A stretch of DNA of 64,000 nt from an uncultured Pelagibacteraceae bacterium (GTDB lineage: Bacteria; Pseudomonadota; Alphaproteobacteria; Pelagibacterales; Pelagibacteraceae). A model generated the notes under the pieces. That model was not told where the DNA came from and did not search any database. It worked only from the letters and a program-made list of their open reading frames with translations. Location: contig CACJRQ010000002.1 of the NCBI GenBank assembly GCA_902595885.1, positions 42,109 to 106,108 of the forward strand, read 5' to 3'. This document shows, in pieces, positions 1-7,616 of this stretch. Made by a program: the position numbers and the translations under genes. Every line of letters starts with the position of its first letter. Position 1 is the first letter of the stretch.

Positions 1-672
1 GATTATATTAAAGTTAATAAAATTAGAAAAATACCTACACTAAATTACAATATACCTTCTGATATTAGCTCGAGTGCTTTTTTTATTGTTTTAACTGCTC
101 TATCGAAAAATTCTAAAATTATAATTAAAAATGTAAATATTAATTCCTCTAGAATAGGCATAATAACAATATTAAAAAAAATGGGAATAAAGATTGTCTT
201 AAAAAATATAAGAATTTATAAAGGTGAAAAAATTTCTGATATCAAAGTTGAAAGCCCTAAATCAATCAGGGCAATAAATTGCCCATCAAAATTAAATAGT
301 AGTGCTATTGATGAGTTTTTAATAATTTTTTTAGTTGCTGCCAAGGCAAAGGGAACTTCATATTTTAAAAATTTAGGTGAATTAAATCAAAAGGAAAGTC
401 CCAGACTCAAATGGGGTGAAAAAATTTTAAAAAAAATGGGAGTTAAAACAATACTAACAGAAAACTCAATAAAAATTTTCGGTAATCCAAATCTTGATAT
501 CAATAAAAATATTCAAATTAAAAATTATTTGAAGGACCACAGAGTATTTATGACATGTGTAATTGCAGCACTTTCTTTCGGTGGAAAATGGTCAATCCAT
601 GATAAAGATTCAATAAAAAGCTCATTTCCAAATTTTTTAAAAATTATAAAAAAAATTAAGACAAGTGATTAA
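1..672 (+). CDS. aroA: 3-phosphoshikimate 1-carboxyvinyltransferase (EPSP synthase), 3' part only
   Basis: EPSP synthase joins shikimate-3-phosphate and phosphoenolpyruvate in the cytoplasmic shikimate pathway. The ORF track starts at the Met at 181, but the same frame is open back to base 1 and encodes DISSSAFFIVLTALS, the conserved segment opening the second half of the enzyme, so about 223 C-terminal residues are present and the gene begins left of the window. Visible family motifs are IDEF (catalytic Asp), KESPR (canonical KE[ST]DR, so the Asp is Pro here while Glu and Arg remain) and DHRVFM. The stop overlaps the GTG start of cmk by 8 bases, as in the common alphaproteobacterial aroA-cmk-rpsA order. 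Identification is firm; true start and length cannot be seen. Confidence 0.93.
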   Translation, partial: DYIKVNKIRKIPTLNYNIPSDISSSAFFIVLTALSKNSKIIIKNVNINSSRIGIITILKKMGIKIVLKNIRIYKGEKISDIKVESPKSIRAINCPSKLNSSAIDEFLIIFLVAAKAKGTSYFKNLGELNQKESPRLKWGEKILKKMGVKTILTENSIKIFGNPNLDINKNIQIKNYLKDHRVFMTCVIAALSFGGKWSIHDKDSIKSSFPNFLKIIKKIKTSD

Positions 673-1321
673 AAGAAAAAATATAATTAAAATAGCAATA
701 GACTCTCCTGCTGCTGCAGGTGCTGGAACAGTAGCAAAAGCAATTTCTAATCATTATAAGCTTTTTTATCTTGATACAGGTAAAATTTATAGATTTATTG
801 CTTATCTTAAATTAAAATTTCCAGATAAATTTAACCATAAATTTGTTAAGTCTAAGATTGAGACTATTAAACTAAAAGATCTGTACAAAAAAGTTTTATT
901 GTCAGATGAGGTAGGCTTAGAAGCTTCTGTAATTTCTAAAAAAAAAAATATCAGAAAAATAGTTCATTCTATTCAATTAAACTTTGCATATAACCCCCCT
1001 AAAAAATATAGAGGATCTTGTTTAGATGGTAGAGATATAACATATAAAATTGTACCAGACGCTGATTTTAAGTTTTTTATTACAGCAAGTTTAAAAACTA
1101 GATCATTAAGGAGATATAAAGAGTTAAGAAATTTAAATAAAAAAATCACTTACACAGAAGTATTAAAAAGTATTAAAAAACGCGACAAAAGTGACCTCAA
1201 CAGGAAAATTTCTCCTTTGAAGAAAACAAAAGATTCACTATTGATTAATACGACAAACCTTACTAAAAGGGCATGTTTTTTAAAAATTAAAAAAATTATA
1301 GACAAAAAAATTATTATTTAA
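665..1321 (+). CDS. cmk: cytidylate kinase with altered P-loop
   Basis: Cmk phosphorylates CMP and dCMP with ATP to supply nucleotide precursors. The 218-residue product has near-normal family length. It shows the N-terminal nucleotide-binding segment, LDTGKIYR (NMP-binding), LDGRDI, and a basic C-terminal region with RSLRRYKEL in the LID area. The start is GTG at 665, overlapping aroA by 8 bases; the stop TAA shares its last base with the rpsA ATG. The odd point is the Walker A motif: SPAAAGAGT replaces the usual GPxxSGKGT, so the invariant Lys is Ala (codon gct, read directly). Neighbours and the remaining motifs support Cmk; whether it is fully active cannot be judged from sequence. Confidence 0.92.
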   Translation: MIKRKNIIKIAIDSPAAAGAGTVAKAISNHYKLFYLDTGKIYRFIAYLKLKFPDKFNHKFVKSKIETIKLKDLYKKVLLSDEVGLEASVISKKKNIRKIVHSIQLNFAYNPPKKYRGSCLDGRDITYKIVPDADFKFFITASLKTRSLRRYKELRNLNKKITYTEVLKSIKKRDKSDLNRKISPLKKTKDSLLINTTNLTKRACFLKIKKIIDKKIII

Positions 1322-3048
1322 TGGAAATTTATAAAGATTTATCTAGCCAAGCTTCTAAAGAATTCGAAAAATTACTAAACAGCCAGCTTTCAAAAGTCCA
1401 AATAGAAGAAGGTAAAATAATTGAAGGTAAAATAAATAAGATTACAGAAAAATTTGTTTTTCTTTTCGTTGAAGGTTTAAAATCAGAACCAGTTCTTGAT
1501 ATTAATGAGTTAAAAAGCATGGGTCTAACAGAAAAAATTAAAGTTGGTGAAACTATATCTGTTCTACTTGAAAAAATTGAAGATAAAAATGGAGAAGTGT
1601 TAGTATCTGCCAGTAAAGCTCAAAAAATTAAAGGTTGGGATAAATTAGTTGAAGCTTACGAAAAAAATGAACCTATAATGGGGAAAATAACCTCAAAATG
1701 CAAAGGCGGATGTATTGTAGAGCACATCGACACCGGTTCCTTAATGTTCTTACCAGGTTCTCAAATAAGTGATAAGCCACTTAAGGATATTAGTCATTTG
1801 ATGAATGAGCCTCAAAAATTCGCACTTATAAAATTAGATAAAGTTAGAGGTAACGCTTGTGTATCAAGAAGGGAAATAATTTCATCATTTAAAAAAGAGG
1901 ACAAAGCAAAAATAATTGAAAAATATAAAGTTGGAGATATTATAAAAAATGCCGAGGTAAAGGGTTACAGTTCTTTTGGATGTTTCTTTAACGTAAATGG
2001 CGAATTAGACGTTTTAGTTCATTTACAAGAAATTTCTTACTCAAGGGTAAATCATCCTGATGAAGTGTTTAATATTGGAGAGAAGCACGACCTAAAAGTA
2101 ATAAGTGTAGACAAAGAAAAATTACAAGTTGGTTGTTCTGTAAAACAATTGTCGCCAGATCCTTTTGAACATATTGAAAATTACGAATTAAATAAAGTTT
2201 ATAAAGTTAAGGTTGTAAAGCTTATGGACTTTGGTGCATTTTGTGAGTTAGAACCAGGTTTAACAACTTTACTTCATTCAAGTGAACTAAGTTGGACAAA
2301 AAAAAATATATCCGCAAAAAAAATGTTTAAGATAGGAGATATTATTGAATGTGTAATTACAGAAATAGACATTGATAAAAGACGTGTAGCAATTTCTCAT
2401 AGACTTACTCAAGAGAATCCTTTTGAAACTTTTCAAAAGCGTTTCCCATTAGGCTCAATTGTTGAAGGTGAAATCGTGAATAAAAATGAATATTCATTAT
2501 TTGTAAAAATAGAAGATTTAGATATAGACGCTTTTTTACATTGTAATGATTTAACATATCTTAATAATGGTGAAGAAGAACTTTCAAAATACAAAAAAGG
2601 CGACAAAATAAAAGTTAAAGTTTTAGAAATTAAAACTTCAGAACAAAAAATAAGAGTAGGATTAAAGCAAACTCAGACTGATCCATTTGATTGGTTTAAA
2701 GATAAATCGAAAAATCAAACAATTACCGTAAAAGTTATTTCAACAGATAATAAAGGATTAATAGTAAGACCTGAAGGTTGTGAGATGGATTTTCAAATTA
2801 AAAAATCTGCAATAGCTATAAATGCAGCAGACGCACGGCCTAGTAGATGGACGGGTGGTGAAAAACTTGATTGTGCAATTGCCGAACTTGACTTAAGTAA
2901 AAGAAAAGTAATTTTAAGTATAAAACTTCTTGAAGAAATTGAAAAAAAAGAAGCCTTAGAAAAATACGGATCTGAAGGATCAGGTAAAAATCTTCCTTTT
3001 TCTTCATTATCTGAGGACTTAAAAAAAAAAGAAGAAGATAAAGAATAA
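1321..3048 (+). CDS. rpsA: 30S ribosomal protein S1
   Basis: S1 binds mRNA and helps load it on the 30S subunit, which matters in a genome with weak Shine-Dalgarno sequences. The 575-residue protein contains six OB-fold S1 repeats spaced about 85 residues apart, roughly at 30-100, 115-185, 203-273, 290-360, 377-450 and 465-533. Characteristic pieces such as VVKLMDFGAFCELEPGL and VKGYSSFGCFF mark repeats 4 and 3. The C-terminal tail is short and Lys/Glu-rich. The start codon overlaps the cmk stop (TAATG). The order cmk-rpsA-ihfB matches many proteobacteria. Length and domain number are normal. Confidence 0.97.
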   Translation: MEIYKDLSSQASKEFEKLLNSQLSKVQIEEGKIIEGKINKITEKFVFLFVEGLKSEPVLDINELKSMGLTEKIKVGETISVLLEKIEDKNGEVLVSASKAQKIKGWDKLVEAYEKNEPIMGKITSKCKGGCIVEHIDTGSLMFLPGSQISDKPLKDISHLMNEPQKFALIKLDKVRGNACVSRREIISSFKKEDKAKIIEKYKVGDIIKNAEVKGYSSFGCFFNVNGELDVLVHLQEISYSRVNHPDEVFNIGEKHDLKVISVDKEKLQVGCSVKQLSPDPFEHIENYELNKVYKVKVVKLMDFGAFCELEPGLTTLLHSSELSWTKKNISAKKMFKIGDIIECVITEIDIDKRRVAISHRLTQENPFETFQKRFPLGSIVEGEIVNKNEYSLFVKIEDLDIDAFLHCNDLTYLNNGEEELSKYKKGDKIKVKVLEIKTSEQKIRVGLKQTQTDPFDWFKDKSKNQTITVKVISTDNKGLIVRPEGCEMDFQIKKSAIAINAADARPSRWTGGEKLDCAIAELDLSKRKVILSIKLLEEIEKKEALEKYGSEGSGKNLPFSSLSEDLKKKEEDKE

Positions 3049-3072
3049 AAAAATAATTGAAGAAGATTTAAA

Positions 3073-3363
3073 TTGGCTATTGTAAAATCAAAGCTTTTAA
3101 AACAACTATTAAATAATTATCCAAATTTTCTAAAAAAAGACTTAGAAAAATTTACTGATATAATTTTAAATGAAATTAAAAGATCTCTAAAAAAAGGAGA
3201 AAGAGTAGAATTCAGAGGTTTTGGGGTATTCTCAACAAATATTCAAAAATCACGAATATCTAGAAATCCTCAAACCGGAGAGAAAATTCATACACCTGAA
3301 AAAAGAACAATTCACTTTAAAATGTCTAAAGAGTTGTTTAAAAAATTAAATAATGAAGAATAA
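3073..3363 (+). CDS. ihfB: integration host factor beta subunit / HU-family DNA-bending protein
   Basis: This small nucleoid protein bends DNA as a heterodimer (IHF) or related dimer. The 96-residue product has the HU/IHF fold: N-terminal helices, then VEFRGFGVFS and RNPQTGEK, the beta-arm sequence that inserts into the minor groove around a conserved Pro. The start is TTG at 3073, chosen because it follows AGAAG by a suitable distance and gives full HU/IHF length. The position just after rpsA is the classical place for ihfB (himD). The end overlaps pyrF by 11 bases. The partner ihfA is not in the window, so IHF-beta rather than HU rests on gene order and the long N-terminus. Confidence 0.9.
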   Translation: MAIVKSKLLKQLLNNYPNFLKKDLEKFTDIILNEIKRSLKKGERVEFRGFGVFSTNIQKSRISRNPQTGEKIHTPEKRTIHFKMSKELFKKLNNEE

Positions 3364-4045
3364 AAGTATATTTGTTGCGTGTGATACTTCAAAAATAAAT
3401 AAAATAAAAAAAATAGTAAACCAAACTAAAACAAATAAACTTAAAATAATTCCAAAATTTGGACTCCAGTTTTTTTACTCCAAGGAAGGAAGAGGTTTCT
3501 TAGAAAAAATTAAAAGTGATTTCTGGTTAGATTTAAAAATAAATGATATTCCTCAGACAGCTTTGTCAGCAATTGATAGTTTAAAAGACTTAAAAAAGTG
3601 TAAATATATTACTGTTCATGCTAATGGTGGTTTAGAAATGCTTAAGGCAGTTAAGAAAAAATCAAAAAAAATTAATAAAAATTTAAAGATATTAGGTGTT
3701 ACGGTTTTAACGAGTCTAGATAATAAATCCTTAAAACAAATAGGTTATACAAAAAAGGTTAAACAATTAGTTTTAAAACAGGCTGATCTCATAAAAAAAT
3801 CAGGTTGTGATGGAATAGTCTGTTCTGCTCAAGAAGCTAAGATAATTCGTAAAAGGTATAAAAATTTATTAATTATTACTCCAGGAATAAGGTTACCTGG
3901 AGATAGTTCGAATGATCAAAAGAGAATAATGACACCTAAAAGTGCATTTGAAAATAAGGTTTCAGGTATAGTCATAGGAAGGTCTCTCACAAAGGGTAAC
4001 ATTAAAAATAATACAAAAAAGCTATTAGATCATCTTGGTAAATGA
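3353..4045 (+). CDS. pyrF: orotidine 5'-phosphate decarboxylase
   Basis: PyrF converts OMP to UMP, the last step of de novo pyrimidine synthesis. The 230-residue product matches the short bacterial class. It shows the TIM-barrel active-site signature WLDLKINDIPQT, with the Asp-x-Lys-x-x-Asp catalytic set intact, the strand GVTVLTSL, and the phosphate-binding PGIRLPGDSSNDQKR and IVIGRSL near the C-terminus. The ATG lies within the ihfB coding end (11-base overlap) and the stop overlaps trpF by four bases (ATGA), suggesting translational coupling. Nothing is missing relative to the family. Confidence 0.95.
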   Translation: MKNKSIFVACDTSKINKIKKIVNQTKTNKLKIIPKFGLQFFYSKEGRGFLEKIKSDFWLDLKINDIPQTALSAIDSLKDLKKCKYITVHANGGLEMLKAVKKKSKKINKNLKILGVTVLTSLDNKSLKQIGYTKKVKQLVLKQADLIKKSGCDGIVCSAQEAKIIRKRYKNLLIITPGIRLPGDSSNDQKRIMTPKSAFENKVSGIVIGRSLTKGNIKNNTKKLLDHLGK

Positions 4046-4671
4046 TCAAGGGTTGTAAAATTTGTGGGATAAAAGATTCTAATACCTTAAGTTTTATTAT
4101 TAATCATCCTTACCCTCCAACATTTATTGGTTTCATTTGTAATTACCCAAAGAGTTCAAGATATATCAGATCTAATGATTTAAAAAAATTACTTAATATT
4201 CATAAAAATAAAAGTAAGTTTGTTGCTGTTTTAGTGAAACCTAACAACGAAATTTTAGAAAAAATAAAAAATTTACCTTTTGATTATTATCAATTGTATG
4301 ATTGTACTCCAGATGAAATTAAATTTATTAAACAAAAATATCAAAAAAAAATTATTACTGCTATTACGATAAAAGATAAATCTGATGTTATTAAACACAA
4401 ATTATTTGCTTCAGTAACAGATATTTATTTGTTTGACAGTAAAGGGTATGAAAAAAGTAAGGGATTTGATCATAATTTAATTAATAATATAAAACTTAAC
4501 AAAGAATTAATGTTAGCAGGTAATATAAAATTTGATAATAATCTGCAAAATTATGAAAAAATTGCAGATTACATTGATTTATCTGGAGGACTAGAAACTT
4601 CTGGATTAAAAGATGTATCCAAAATAGAAATTTTTTTAAACAATCTAAATAAAATTAAAAATGAAGCTTAA
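4042..4671 (+). CDS. trpF: phosphoribosylanthranilate isomerase
   Basis: TrpF performs the Amadori rearrangement of N-(5-phosphoribosyl)anthranilate in tryptophan synthesis. The 209 residues include CKICGI near the N-terminus with the catalytic Cys, PKSSRYI, YLFDSKG with the likely catalytic Asp, LAGNI (normally LAGG[LI]) and LSGGLETSGLKD (normally [VI]SSGVE-type phosphate loop). Catalytic residues are kept but several loops differ from textbook TrpF. It overlaps pyrF by 4 bases and trpB by 11, forming a trpF-trpB-trpA unit. TrpC, TrpD and TrpE are not in the window. Confidence 0.9.
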   Translation: MIKGCKICGIKDSNTLSFIINHPYPPTFIGFICNYPKSSRYIRSNDLKKLLNIHKNKSKFVAVLVKPNNEILEKIKNLPFDYYQLYDCTPDEIKFIKQKYQKKIITAITIKDKSDVIKHKLFASVTDIYLFDSKGYEKSKGFDHNLINNIKLNKELMLAGNIKFDNNLQNYEKIADYIDLSGGLETSGLKDVSKIEIFLNNLNKIKNEA

Positions 4672-5890
4672 AAAAAATATTCCGTTAATTGACCAGCATG
4701 ACCGTTATGGTTTTTGGGGTGGTAAATTTGGAGGAAGTTTTATTCCCGAAACTTTAAAAAAACCTGTAGAAGATTTAACAAGAGAATTTTCAAAATTAAG
4801 AAATAACAAAAAATTTTTAAAAAAAAGAGATTACTATTTTAAAAATTACATTGGATCACCTACATCATTTGTAAAATTAGAAAATTTATCCAATTATTTA
4901 GGTGGAGCTCAAATATGGGCAAAAGTTGTATCTGAAGCTAATGGTGGTGCTCATAAAATATATAATGCAACCGTTCATGCTTTAATTTGTAAGGCTATGG
5001 GAAAAAAATATATAGTTGGTGATACAGGTGCTGGTTATGCTGGCAAAATGCTAAGTATGGCCGCGAAAAAATTTGGTTTGAAATGTAAAATATTCATGGG
5101 TGCTAAAGATATTAAGAGGCAAAAACCTAATTGTGATGCTATGAGAAAAAATGGTGCTGAAATAGTTCCTGTTTATTCTGGTAGCCAAACTTTAGTTGAT
5201 GCAGTGAGTGAATGTATGAGATATTGGGTTTCAAATTGTGATACCACTCATATGTGTGTTGGTAGTACTGTTGGCCCAAATATTTTTGTAAAAATATGTG
5301 GGTGGAGCACTGCACAAATTTCTAGAGAATTAAAAATACAAATTAAAAATGAATTTAAAAAAATTCCAAATAAAATTAAATTAATAAACTGCGTTGGTGG
5401 TGGTAGCTCAGCTTATGGTTTTTGGAGTGAATTTATAGATTTTAATAAATCTCAGATTGAATTAATTGGTGTTGAAGCTGGTGGTCCAAAAAAATCAAAA
5501 CTTCATGCAGCTCCTCTCAGTAGAAATGCTAGAATTGGAATTTTACATGGTGCAGCTTCATATGTTTGTCAAAATAATGAAGGTCAAATAAACGAAACAG
5601 ATTCAATAAGTGCTGGATTAGATTATCCAGGTGTCAGTCCAATACATTGTTTTTTAAAAGATACTAAAAGAGCAAGATACACTTATGCAACTGATGAGGA
5701 GGCACTTAAAGCTCATGTGATAGTAACTAAATTTGAAAAACTTAATCCAAGTTTAGAGCCTAGCCATGCTTTTGCTGAAGCAATTAAAATTGCTCCAAAA
5801 TTAAGCAAAGACACAATTGTAATAGTAAATTCATGTGGCGATGCTAAAAAAGATAGAGATATATTAAGAGAAAGATTAGGTAAAAATTAA
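4661..5890 (+). CDS. trpB: tryptophan synthase beta chain, divergent active site
   Basis: TrpB condenses indole with serine using pyridoxal phosphate. The 409-residue protein aligns along the whole TrpB family: the PLP lysine is K99 in GGAHKIYN, the phosphate loop is GGGSSAYGF, and SISAGLDYPGVSP and LEPSHAFA are typical. Several family-invariant positions have changed. The canonical AETGAGQHG reads GDTGAGYAG, so the residue matching catalytic Glu109 of Salmonella is Asp121, and Gln114/His115 become Tyr/Ala. GPHPYP is GPNIFV, and the C-terminal NLSGRGDKD is NSCGDAKKD, replacing the Ser near the PLP ring nitrogen by Cys. Partner TrpA follows directly with a one-base overlap. The gene sits in the usual place before trpA-accD-folC, so tryptophan synthase remains the best call. 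Confidence 0.88.
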   Translation: MKLKKNIPLIDQHDRYGFWGGKFGGSFIPETLKKPVEDLTREFSKLRNNKKFLKKRDYYFKNYIGSPTSFVKLENLSNYLGGAQIWAKVVSEANGGAHKIYNATVHALICKAMGKKYIVGDTGAGYAGKMLSMAAKKFGLKCKIFMGAKDIKRQKPNCDAMRKNGAEIVPVYSGSQTLVDAVSECMRYWVSNCDTTHMCVGSTVGPNIFVKICGWSTAQISRELKIQIKNEFKKIPNKIKLINCVGGGSSAYGFWSEFIDFNKSQIELIGVEAGGPKKSKLHAAPLSRNARIGILHGAASYVCQNNEGQINETDSISAGLDYPGVSPIHCFLKDTKRARYTYATDEEALKAHVIVTKFEKLNPSLEPSHAFAEAIKIAPKLSKDTIVIVNSCGDAKKDRDILRERLGKN

Positions 5891-6690
5891 TGAATTCATT
5901 AATCAACAAAGCTTTCTTAAATGCTAAAAGTGAAAATAGACCAGCTTTACTGACTTATACTGTTGCGGGAGATAATAACAAAAAAAAATCCTTAGAAATA
6001 CTTAAATCAATTTCAAATTATGCTGATATTTGTGAATTAGGTTTTCCACACAATACTCCAATAGCTGATGGAGGACAAATACAAACGAGCGCTTATCGAG
6101 CAATCAAAAATGGAATTAAAATTAAAGATGTATTTTCAATTGCAAAAAATTTTAAAAAAATCAAAAAAAATAAACCAATAATCTTAATGGGTTATTACAA
6201 TATGATTTATCAATTTAATGAAAATAAATTTTTAGAGAAATGCAAAAAATCAAAAGTTGATGGTCTTATAGTTGTTGACTTACCCTATCCTGAAAATAAA
6301 AATTTTGCTTCAAAATGTAAAAAAAAAAGAATTAATTTTATTCAATTAGTTTCACCAACTACTTCTATGATTAGATTAAAAAAAATCATAAAAGATTCGC
6401 ACGACATGATTTATTATATAAGCATGTTATCCACTACAGGAGGAAAGCTTAAAGTATCCCCAAAAAAAATATTAGAAAAATACAATAGAATTAAAAAACA
6501 AAATAAATCAAAAAATGTTGTTATTGGCTTTGGAATTACAGAAAAAACAATCAAATCACTTAAAAAAGCCGATGGTTTAGTAGTTGGTAGTGCAATATGC
6601 AAAGAAATCTCAAAATCCATTGAAAAGAGACAAAATGCTGTCACAAATGTTACTAATATTGTAAAGAGATTAAAAAATAAAATTCAATGA
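5890..6690 (+). CDS. trpA: tryptophan synthase alpha chain, altered loops
   Basis: TrpA cleaves indole-3-glycerol phosphate and channels indole to TrpB. The 266-residue TIM barrel keeps both catalytic acids at canonical numbers: E49 in CELGFP and D60 in IADGG. YYIS and VIGFGI are also typical. Loop 2, normally PFSDPLADG, is PHNTPIADG, so the residue matching Salmonella alpha-Asp56 (which contacts beta-Lys167) is Thr. Loop 6, normally GVTGA, is STTGG. The changes mirror those in TrpB and suggest the two subunits diverged together. The start overlaps the trpB stop by one base (TAATG); the stop overlaps accD by four (ATGA). Confidence 0.9.
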   Translation: MNSLINKAFLNAKSENRPALLTYTVAGDNNKKKSLEILKSISNYADICELGFPHNTPIADGGQIQTSAYRAIKNGIKIKDVFSIAKNFKKIKKNKPIILMGYYNMIYQFNENKFLEKCKKSKVDGLIVVDLPYPENKNFASKCKKKRINFIQLVSPTTSMIRLKKIIKDSHDMIYYISMLSTTGGKLKVSPKKILEKYNRIKKQNKSKNVVIGFGITEKTIKSLKKADGLVVGSAICKEISKSIEKRQNAVTNVTNIVKRLKNKIQ

Positions 6691-7616
6691 ACTGGATAAC
6701 TAAAATTATTAAAGCAGGTGAAAAGATTAAAACAGCTATACGTGAAAGAGCTTCAAAAGAAGATATTGCAAAAAGTGATTGGACATCATGTTGCAAGGGT
6801 CCAATTTTAAAAAAAGATTTAGAGGAAAACTTGTGGGTATGTCCAGATTGTAAACGTCATCATAGAATAAAGCCACATCAAAGATTTGATATTTTATTTG
6901 GAAAAAATAATTACGAGATTTTCAAAACTCCAATACCAAAAGATGATCCACTAAATTGGACAGATTCTAAACCCTACAAAGAAAGATTAAAAAGTGCCCG
7001 AAAAAAAACAGGATTAGAATGTGGAATGATGGTTGCCTCTGGAACTATAAATAATATTAAAATTACAGCTGTAGCTTCCGATTTTGATTTTTTAGGAGCT
7101 TCAATGGCAGCAGCAGAAGGTGAAGCTTTTTTATATGGAATACAACATGCGATAGAAAATCAAACACCTTTTTTATGTATTAGTGCTGGTGGTGGAATGA
7201 GAATGATGGAAAGTTTAATATCATTATCTCAAATGACTAGAACGACACTTGCAATTAATGAATTAAAAAAAAACGGACTTCCATATTTAGTTTGCATAAC
7301 TGATCCAACAGCTGGTGGTATTACGGCATCATACGCGATGTTAGGTGATATTCATATTGCAGAACCAGGGGCTTTAATTGCTTTTGCGGGAGCAAGAGTA
7401 ATACAAGGAACTGTGAAAGAAGAACTTCCTGAAGGTTTCCAAAAAAGTGAATATGTAGAAAAAACCGGTTTCGTTGATTTAATTGTTGAGCGTAAAGATC
7501 TTGCATCTAAAATTGGAACCTTATTATCAATATTGTTAAAGAAAAATTCTGATATAAGTGCTGAACAAAATGAAACTTCAGAAGATAGTCAGTCGCTTAC
7601 AAGAGCTGCATCCTAA
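6687..7616 (+). CDS. accD: acetyl-CoA carboxylase carboxyltransferase subunit beta
   Basis: AccD, with AccA, moves the carboxyl group from biotin to acetyl-CoA to make malonyl-CoA for fatty acid synthesis. The 309-residue product has an N-terminal zinc-ribbon region and a crotonase-like carboxyltransferase core with ISAGGGMRMMESLISL, TDPTAGGITASYAMLGD and FAGARVIQGT. The ribbon is unusual: WTSCCKGPI replaces the standard C-x2-C first pair with adjacent Cys-Cys, while the second pair, CPDC, is normal. Four-base overlap with trpA. The polar C-terminal tail overlaps folC by about 47 bases. Order trpBA-accD-folC is common in alphaproteobacteria. Confidence 0.95.
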   Translation: MNWITKIIKAGEKIKTAIRERASKEDIAKSDWTSCCKGPILKKDLEENLWVCPDCKRHHRIKPHQRFDILFGKNNYEIFKTPIPKDDPLNWTDSKPYKERLKSARKKTGLECGMMVASGTINNIKITAVASDFDFLGASMAAAEGEAFLYGIQHAIENQTPFLCISAGGGMRMMESLISLSQMTRTTLAINELKKNGLPYLVCITDPTAGGITASYAMLGDIHIAEPGALIAFAGARVIQGTVKEELPEGFQKSEYVEKTGFVDLIVERKDLASKIGTLLSILLKKNSDISAEQNETSEDSQSLTRAAS

